Positions 4,517-8,250 of a stretch of DNA of 8,250 nt are shown in pieces. Origin of the DNA: an uncultured Oscillospiraceae bacterium (GTDB lineage: Bacteria; Bacillota; Clostridia; Oscillospirales; Acutalibacteraceae); assembly GCA_902462665.1 (NCBI GenBank), contig CABQCM010000043.1, positions 1-8,250 of the forward strand, read 5' to 3'. The stretch's first letter is position 1, and each line of letters begins with the position of its first letter. The notes beneath the pieces were generated by a model. The model worked only from the letters and a program-made list of their open reading frames with translations. It was not told where the DNA came from and made no database searches. The translations under genes and the position numbers were made by a program.

Positions 4517-5154
4517 CATACGCCTACATTCGAGTATCCACAAAAGAACAGAATCTTGACCGCCAGTGGGAGGCCATCAAGAGTCTGGATGTGGATGAAG
4601 TATTTGCTGATAAGCAGAGCGGGAAAGATTTTGACAGACCTGAGTATCAAAAAATGCTCAAAAAAATAAAAAAGGACGATCTGCTCTATGTAAAGAGCAT
4701 AGATCGTCTTGGAAGGAATTATGAGGAAATACAGGATCAGTGGCGAGTGCTGACGAAGGAGAAAGGCATAGACATTGTAGTGTTGGACATGCCCTTGCTG
4801 GACACACGGAGGGGAAAAGACCTGCTGGGGACATTTTTGAGTGATATTGTGTTGCAGGTACTTTCCTTTGTGGCCGAGAATGAGAGGGTCAATATCAAGC
4901 AGAGGCAGATGGAGGGGATAGCGGCAGCAAAGGAGAAGGGAGTGAAGTTTGGAAGGCCGGAGAAAGATGTGGAGTGTGTTTTGCTGGAAGGCGAAACGGT
5001 GCGGGCCGCTTGTCAGCGGTTAGGAGTAAGTAAGACATACTGGTATGAGCAAAAAAAGAAGATCGACTTGCCCTCTGCTAAAAGTACAAGCCGATCTGAA
5101 GGTCAAACACCGAAGGATGGTGCTGATACGGAGATTGTATCATGCGCTGGATGA
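4513..5154 (+). CDS. Small serine recombinase (resolvase/invertase family)
   Basis: A 213-residue site-specific recombinase. The catalytic domain has YIRVST with the nucleophile Ser9 and Arg7; a conserved Asp33 (FADKQSGKDF) and Arg42; DRLGRN with Arg65 and Arg68; the LDMPLLDT strand (91-98); and helix E around 112-140 with Arg125. A short linker with GRPE (147-150) leads to a C-terminal helix-turn-helix (VRAACQRLGVSKTYWYEQ, 163-180). All key residues are present, so it looks active. Similar proteins usually end soon after this helix-turn-helix; here a Ser/Thr/Gly-rich tail of about 28 residues follows, over DNA that also looks like a minus-strand RNA gene. It is translationally coupled to the XRE repressor. 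Candidate roles are inversion, resolution or excision within this cassette; it is too small for a phage integrase of the large serine type. Confidence 0.88.
   Translation: MTYAYIRVSTKEQNLDRQWEAIKSLDVDEVFADKQSGKDFDRPEYQKMLKKIKKDDLLYVKSIDRLGRNYEEIQDQWRVLTKEKGIDIVVLDMPLLDTRRGKDLLGTFLSDIVLQVLSFVAENERVNIKQRQMEGIAAAKEKGVKFGRPEKDVECVLLEGETVRAACQRLGVSKTYWYEQKKKIDLPSAKSTSRSEGQTPKDGADTEIVSCAG
5051..5127 (-). ncRNA. Candidate 77-nt small RNA antisense to the recombinase 3' end
   Basis: On the minus strand, TTGATT (5162-5157), a 17-nt spacer and TACAAT (5139-5134) preceded by TGA form an extended -10 promoter, start near A5127. The transcript has a small CACC/GGTG hairpin. It ends at a terminator: AGATCGGCTTG (5097-5087) with CAAGTCGATCT (5070-5060), then TCTTTTTTT. 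The one imperfect pair is G-U in this RNA but A-C in plus-strand RNA, so the structure is built for the minus strand. It lies wholly under the unusual C-terminal tail of the recombinase. It could repress recombinase synthesis by pairing with its message, or act elsewhere. Confidence 0.5.
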
Positions 5155-5162
5155 AAAATCAA
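5134..5162 (-). promoter_or_regulatory. Promoter of the candidate small RNA
   Basis: Minus-strand TTGATT, 17 nt, TGATACAAT. No minus-strand ORF with a ribosome site follows, and a terminator is reached after about 77 nt. Confidence 0.5.
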
Positions 5163-5204
5163 GGACTCCTAAAATTCGCCGAAAAACAAAAAAGGAGTGA
5201 ACCG

Positions 5205-5525
5205 ATGAACAATTTCAAGGTGATATATCAGATTTTGAAACGCCTGGAGGCATATCTTGATTGCGAAGAGTTTGACGTTGAGACGATAAACCCGTTTCGG
5301 CTTGGCATTACCCGTGAGCGCTGGGAGCAGATTTTGATAATGATGCAGGATAATGGGTACATCAAGGGGATCGTGGTAACGAAGAACCTGGGGGATATGA
5401 AGCGACACATCTCGGAGCCGATTTGCCCGGAGATTACGATTAAAGGTCTGGAGTACCTGGAGGAAAACAAGTTCATGCGCAAGGCGGCGAATATGCTGAA
5501 AGGCGCAGTGGATATTGTAAAGTAG
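5205..5525 (+). CDS. YjcQ-family protein
   Basis: A 106-residue protein starting MNNFKVIYQILKRLEAYLDC. The YjcQ pattern is clear: an N-terminal helix, then EEFDVETINPFRLGITRERW (21-40), the recognition-type helix EQILIMMQDNGYIKGI (41-56), and ITIKGLEYLEENKFMRKAAN (77-96). It has winged-helix character and is common in Firmicute prophages and mobile elements; its biochemical role is unknown. The frame is open upstream to an ATG at 5142, but ATG 5205 is preferred because aaggag (5192-5197) lies 7 nt before it and the family pattern begins there. It lies 50 nt after the recombinase stop on the same strand and may be in the same transcript. Confidence 0.8.
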   Translation: MNNFKVIYQILKRLEAYLDCEEFDVETINPFRLGITRERWEQILIMMQDNGYIKGIVVTKNLGDMKRHISEPICPEITIKGLEYLEENKFMRKAANMLKGAVDIVK

Positions 5526-5534
5526 GTGGCTGAT

Positions 5535-5627
5535 ATGGCAGACGAAACCGCATTGCAGAACTACTTGCTGAAATGTGAGTTGCAGTACAGGGTGGATCAT
5601 GCTGACGGTGCTGGCGAATTGGAATAA
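5535..5627 (+). CDS. Possible 30-residue peptide of unknown function
   Basis: ATG 5535 follows aggtgg (5524-5529), which overlaps the YjcQ stop. The peptide begins MADETALQNYLLKCELQYRV and ends with an acidic tail. It is plausible as the last small gene of the cassette or as the truncated start of a longer phage gene. I see no domain. Confidence 0.35.
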   Translation: MADETALQNYLLKCELQYRVDHADGAGELE

Positions 5628-5719
5628 AGTGGAATAAATTATGATTATTATAGCGTTGTACGGTTGCCCGCAGTGTATTGGCTACTGTGCGACTAAATAC
5701 AAAAAATAAATAAACGTTT

Positions 5720-5761
5720 AGTGCCAAGTGCCACGGGAAACCGCTGACAGTGCCAAGTGCC
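5720..5761 (+). repeat. Two 13-bp agtgccaagtgcc repeats upstream of terL
   Basis: agtgccaagtgcc is identical at 5720-5732 and 5749-5761, with a small cgg-gaaa-ccg hairpin between. Each copy is itself a double agtgcc. The second half of copy two forms the left arm of the terminator. The same arrangement recurs before the portal gene. Confidence 0.85.
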
Positions 5762-5793
5762 TTTTATCGAAAGATAAGGGGCGCTTTTTTTTG
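5756..5793 (+). terminator. Strong terminator directly before terL
   Basis: A 13-bp stem (5756-5768 with 5773-5785, including three G-U pairs) is capped by a GAAA tetraloop and followed by eight Ts. The terL Shine-Dalgarno begins only 2-3 nt later (5796), leaving no space for a promoter between, so terL expression must pass this terminator. Confidence 0.85.
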
Positions 5794-5807
5794 TTAGGAG
5801 GATGCGA

Positions 5808-7427
5808 ATGGAAATAAAAGAGCTGGTAAAGCGGGCGTTTGGGCGGGATCTAAGCGATTTTGGGGCGGCAAAGGATGCGTTTGAGGCCGTTCGCCTGCTG
5901 GAAGCGGAGGACTTTGCGCTTGCCCACCAATACAACCAAACGCTTAGAAGCCTTACGGCCAAATGCGCGCTTGCAAAAGGCAGTGCCGAATTTTTTCAGC
6001 TTAACAAAAAGACTCTGTTGTTCGACGCACCCTATGACTTTGACGTCTACTGCCGCTACATCGAATGGAATCGCGCGCCTGACAAGCGTTTTTACCTGCC
6101 CCGGCGCAAACAGCTTTATAAGGTAGCCAAAGCATTGCAGCGCCTTGCAGACAATCAATTGGATTTGTTGGCCATTAGTCTGCCTCCAGGTGTTGGCAAA
6201 ACCACATTGGCAATTTTTTATTTAACTTGGCTGGCCGGGAAAGATCCGGATAAACCCATTTTGGGCGGCAGCCATTCCAATGCATTTTTACGCGGAGTGT
6301 ACGACGAGTGTTTACGCATTACCGACCCCAAGGGAGAGTATTTGTGGTGCGACGTGTTCCCCAACGTGCGGGTGTGTTCTACCAACGCACAGGATATGAA
6401 AATCGACTTGGGTACGCCCAAACGCTTCACCACGCTAGAATTTTCTTCGGTTGGCTCGGGCAACGCCGGTAAGGTGCGTGCCGAGCAGATTTTATACTGC
6501 GACGATTTGGTCGACGGTATCGAAGCAGCTTTGTCCAAAGAGCGCATGGACAAGCTATGGAACTTGTATGCCACCGACCTGCGCCAGCGCAAAATCGGCG
6601 ATTGCAAGGAACTACACATTGCCACCCGCTGGAGTGTGCACGATGTTATCGGTCGATTAGAACGCCAATACGATGGCAGTCGCCGTGCCGCGTTTATCCG
6701 CATTCCCGCGTTGGACGAAAACGGCCAAAGCAATTTTGACTACGGCAACCATGCAGGCTTTACCACACAGTTTTATTACGAGCAGCGCGACGTGATGGAC
6801 GATGCTTCCTGGAAAGCGCTTTACATGAACGAGCCCATCGAGCGGGAGGGGCAGCTTTACAACGACGACGAGCTGCGCAAATATTTTTCTTTGCCCGAAA
6901 AAGAGCCGGATGCCGTCCTGGCCATTTGCGATACCAAAGACCGGGGTGCAGACTACGCCTTTTTGCCTGTTTTTTACCAATACGGACAGGATTATTATTT
7001 GGAAGACTGCGTTTGCGACAACAGCGCACCTGAAACAGTGGAAGCGCGCCTGTTAAACGTTTTGCTTTTTCATAAAGTGCAGATGGCCCGCTTTGAAAGC
7101 AACAGCGCGGGCGGGCGCATTGCCAGCGACATGCAAAAGCAAGTAAAGGCGCGCGGCGGACGTTGCCACATTACTACCCGGTACACCAAGGAAAACAAGG
7201 AAACGAAAATTATTGTCCATTCTCCCTGGGTAAAAGAGCATGTTTTGTTTTGTGAGGAAAAAATCAAAAAGGACAAAGAGTATCGGCGCATGTACCAGTT
7301 TTTAACCGGCTACACGATGGCGGGCAAAAACAAGCATGACGACGTGCCCGACGGCATGGCCATGTTTGCCCTCTTCGCCCAGGAGCTTTCGGGCGGCACA
7401 ATTCAGGTGATGCAAAGGAAGTTTTAA
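5808..7427 (+). CDS. terL: Terminase large subunit (packaging ATPase/nuclease)
   Basis: A 539-residue motor that would pump DNA into the prohead and cut it. Walker A SLPPGVGKTT spans 124-133 (K131). The Walker B segment is QILYCDDLVDG (227-237), with Asp232/Asp233 where many terminases have Asp-Glu. The coupling motif is HIATRW (270-275). The C-terminal RNase H-like nuclease shows the acidic residues Asp375 (AICDTKDRGADYAF), Glu430 (ARFESNSAGG) and Asp511/Asp515 (KHDDVPDGMA). Two in-frame ATGs exist; 5808 is chosen because aggagg (5796-5801) is 6 nt upstream, while ATG 5802 abuts it. Its partner terS lies 2.65 kb upstream. The gene is preceded by the repeat/terminator leader. It appears intact. 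Confidence 0.93.
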   Translation: MEIKELVKRAFGRDLSDFGAAKDAFEAVRLLEAEDFALAHQYNQTLRSLTAKCALAKGSAEFFQLNKKTLLFDAPYDFDVYCRYIEWNRAPDKRFYLPRRKQLYKVAKALQRLADNQLDLLAISLPPGVGKTTLAIFYLTWLAGKDPDKPILGGSHSNAFLRGVYDECLRITDPKGEYLWCDVFPNVRVCSTNAQDMKIDLGTPKRFTTLEFSSVGSGNAGKVRAEQILYCDDLVDGIEAALSKERMDKLWNLYATDLRQRKIGDCKELHIATRWSVHDVIGRLERQYDGSRRAAFIRIPALDENGQSNFDYGNHAGFTTQFYYEQRDVMDDASWKALYMNEPIEREGQLYNDDELRKYFSLPEKEPDAVLAICDTKDRGADYAFLPVFYQYGQDYYLEDCVCDNSAPETVEARLLNVLLFHKVQMARFESNSAGGRIASDMQKQVKARGGRCHITTRYTKENKETKIIVHSPWVKEHVLFCEEKIKKDKEYRRMYQFLTGYTMAGKNKHDDVPDGMAMFALFAQELSGGTIQVMQRKF

Positions 7428-7445
7428 CAACATATTGTGCTTTCC

Positions 7446-7474
7446 TTGATTTAAGCATCAATATATGGTATAAT
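7446..7474 (+). promoter_or_regulatory. Promoter of the small zinc-ribbon gene
   Basis: ttgatt (7446-7451), a 17-nt spacer and tataat (7469-7474), with a TGG just before the -10. It starts 18 nt after the terL stop, with a predicted RNA start near 7481, about 28 nt before the TTG start codon. Confidence 0.75.
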
Positions 7475-7508
7475 TTAAAGAGATAGAAGGCAGAAGGTAG
7501 GTGTTCGC

Positions 7509-7682
7509 TTGAAATTGGAAATATTTTGCCCGGTTTGCGCAGAAGCCGGTATACGCCGCAAGCTGATGGAAGTGGATGATGGGGCAAAAGGCATAATTTA
7601 CCCTTACTGCAAGGGCTGCAAAAAGAACATTCCTATTGATCTGCCGCTAAAAAGAAAAGATGCGCTGCACACGTCTGCATAA
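7509..7682 (+). CDS. Com-like small zinc-ribbon phage protein (57 aa)
   Basis: It starts at TTG 7509 after a purine-rich aggtaggtg sequence and begins MKLEIFCPVCAEAGIRRKLM. Cysteine pairs C7-x2-C10 and C34-x2-C37 (YPYCKGCKKNI) form a likely zinc ribbon, followed by a basic stretch (PLKRKD). Short proteins of this build sit between packaging and head genes in many phages and resemble Mu Com, an RNA-binding translational activator; the same fold also occurs in proteins of unknown role. It has its own strong promoter, unlike terL and the portal gene, and the next sequence is the portal's repeat/terminator leader. A regulatory role in expression of the head genes is an inference. Confidence 0.65.
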   Translation: MKLEIFCPVCAEAGIRRKLMEVDDGAKGIIYPYCKGCKKNIPIDLPLKRKDALHTSA

Positions 7683-7709
7683 AGGCAAACGCAGCTTAAA
7701 AATCTTGAG

Positions 7710-7756
7710 AATGCCAAGTGCCGGCCCGGTGCTTCGGGCCACAAGTGCCAAGTGCT
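7710..7756 (+). repeat. Second repeat pair, upstream of the portal gene
   Basis: aatgccaagtgcc (7710-7722) and agtgccaagtgct (7744-7756) differ by one base each, at opposite ends, from the agtgccaagtgcc repeats before terL. Between them is a perfect hairpin, ggcccg (7723-7728) with cgggcc (7735-7740). Confidence 0.8.
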
Positions 7757-7790
7757 AGTAATTCGTACGGATTGCCGGCACTTTTTTTAT
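7750..7790 (+). terminator. Terminator directly before the portal gene, with alternative pairings
   Basis: aagtgc (7750-7755) pairs with gcactt (7778-7783) around an inner aattc/ggatt stem, then a T-run. The same 3' arm, extended as gccggcactt (7774-7783), pairs perfectly over 10 bp with 7716-7725 in the first repeat. That longer stem excludes the ggcccg/cgggcc hairpin. The portal ribosome site starts 2-3 nt after the T-run. Confidence 0.65.
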
Positions 7791-7804
7791 TGGGAGGTGG
7801 GCGA

Positions 7805-8250
7805 TTGAGCCAGGAATATACACATACAGGCTGTTCGGGCGCGTATTTTGGCCGCCGCCGGATTTATTTGACACAGGAAGAGATAAACGCGCAAAATGTA
7901 GTCTCGATTGTCAACACGCTGTTGCCCATCCACGCGCAGAATATGCAGGAAGAAGAGTATCTTTACTGGTATAGGCGGGGCATCCAGCCGGTTTTGGGCA
8001 GAACGAAGATGGTAAGGCCCGAAATCAACAATAAGGTGGTTGAAAACCATGCCGCCGAGATTGTGGCCTTTAAAAACGGGTATTTTTTAACCAAGCCCGC
8101 GTTTTACATCGCCCGGCGCGACAGCAGGGACGTAAATGAGAAAATCAAGCTCTTAAACGAAATGCTGTACCTTTGCGGCAAGCAAAACGCCGACAACGAA
8201 GTGACCGACTGGTTTCATACCGTTGGGGTGGGAACGCTCTATGTAGATCC
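7805..8250 (+). CDS. Phage portal protein, SPP1 gp6-like (N-terminal part)
   Basis: Open from TTG 7805 to the right edge; 148 residues are visible. The portal forms the dodecameric ring through which terminase pumps DNA. The recognisable stretch runs YLYWYRRGIQPVLGRTK (52-68), VRPEINNKVVENHAAEIVAF (70-89), KNGYFLTKPAFYI (90-102), then EKIKLLNEMLYLCGKQ (112-127) and EVTDWFHTVGVGTLYVD (132-148), which is the N-terminal pattern of SPP1-type portals. ggaggtgg (7792-7799) lies about 5 nt before the TTG. It follows terL and the zinc-ribbon gene in normal head-module order, and is preceded by a repeat/terminator leader like that of terL. Confidence 0.85.
   Translation, partial: MSQEYTHTGCSGAYFGRRRIYLTQEEINAQNVVSIVNTLLPIHAQNMQEEEYLYWYRRGIQPVLGRTKMVRPEINNKVVENHAAEIVAFKNGYFLTKPAFYIARRDSRDVNEKIKLLNEMLYLCGKQNADNEVTDWFHTVGVGTLYVD

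Larger units (their letters stand above)
3152..5530. other. AT-richer control/recombination cassette splitting terS from terL
   Basis: Between terS and terL lies a block with visibly lower GC than either flank. It has genes on both strands, its own promoters and terminators, a repressor, a recombinase and a candidate toxin locus. Six of 14 arginines in the recombinase use AGA/AGG, whereas the neighbouring phage genes use mostly CGN codons. This suggests the block arrived as a unit (a moron or small mobile cassette). I could not find convincing direct or inverted repeats at its ends, so the limits given are approximate and its mobility is inferred. Confidence 0.45.
5628..5807 (+). other. terL leader region
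   Basis: Non-coding apart from a doubtful 22-codon ORF at 5641-5709 with a CPQCIGYC motif. It contains a tggaataaa direct repeat (5620-5628, 5630-5638), two 13-bp agtgcc-type repeats, a terminator and the terL ribosome site. Confidence 0.5.

Noticed and set aside
4676..4710. Inverted repeat gacgatct ... agatcgtc inside the recombinase gene
   Set aside because: It encodes the conserved DDLLYVKSIDRLGR segment and has no T-run or second feature; chance within coding sequence is the simpler reading.
5142..5204. Upstream ATG extending YjcQ by 21 residues
   Set aside because: No ribosome site, and it overlaps the recombinase end and the candidate small RNA promoter; ATG 5205 has a good site and fits the family start.
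5169..5600. 143-codon minus-strand frame
   Set aside because: A shadow of the YjcQ gene, which has a clear family pattern and ribosome site on the plus strand.
5641..5709. 22-codon frame with a CPQC motif resembling the start of a glutaredoxin
   Set aside because: No good ribosome site, very short, and the match is to only a few residues. It could be a relic but is not supportable as a gene.
1..8250. CRISPR arrays, tRNA or rRNA genes, insertion-sequence transposases
   Set aside because: I looked for regularly spaced repeats, tRNA T-loop patterns, rRNA-like sequence and transposase motifs and saw none. The 11-bp and 13-bp repeats are too short and too closely set for CRISPR.

Overview
The window looks like part of a temperate phage or prophage of a low-to-moderate-GC Firmicute, most likely a clostridial gut-type host. 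The basis is protein type: a winged-helix replication initiator tail, a G39P-like helicase loader, a primase-helicase, a gp3-type small terminase, a YjcQ-family protein and an SPP1 gp6-like portal. Shine-Dalgarno sites are strong and promoters are canonical TTGACA/TATAAT. The genus cannot be fixed from the sequence alone. Both ends cut through genes: the initiator at the left, the portal at the right.

Replication block (1-2415). Three plus-strand genes are joined by ATGA stop/start overlaps: the initiator C-terminus, a helicase loader and a fused Zn-finger/Toprim/DnaB-like helicase. The initiator gene carries tandem 11-bp iterons next to an A-rich tract, a likely phage origin inside the coding sequence. 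A 57-residue protein of unknown function and the small terminase subunit follow (2467-3151), then a strong terminator.

Inserted control region (3152-about 5530). Small and large terminase genes are usually adjacent. Here about 2.65 kb of visibly AT-richer DNA with different arginine codon use separates them. It holds: a leader-ORF/terminator structure resembling an attenuator; a minus-strand ribbon-helix-helix gene whose only plausible start codon is ATA; a candidate type I toxin-antitoxin locus (27-residue hydrophobic peptide on the minus strand, about 99-nt antisense RNA on the plus strand); two minus-strand promoters and one plus-strand promoter carrying inverted-repeat operators; an XRE repressor translationally coupled to a small serine recombinase; a candidate 77-nt minus-strand RNA under the recombinase tail; and YjcQ. 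Four copies of a TCACT-N4-AGTGA operator, two at each of two divergent promoters, suggest that the XRE protein controls its own recombinase operon and transcription toward the toxin.

Packaging/head block (5700-8250). The large terminase, a Com-like zinc peptide with its own promoter, and the portal follow. terL and the portal gene are each preceded by a similar leader: two copies of a 13-bp GTGCCAAGTGCC-type repeat around a small hairpin, then a terminator whose arm uses the repeat and which abuts the ribosome binding site. No room is left for a promoter after the terminator, so both head genes seem to depend on read-through or antitermination.

The most unusual items are the compact, multi-layer control region between the terminase genes and the paired repeat/terminator leaders. 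All functional statements here come from reading the sequence; no database search was possible.
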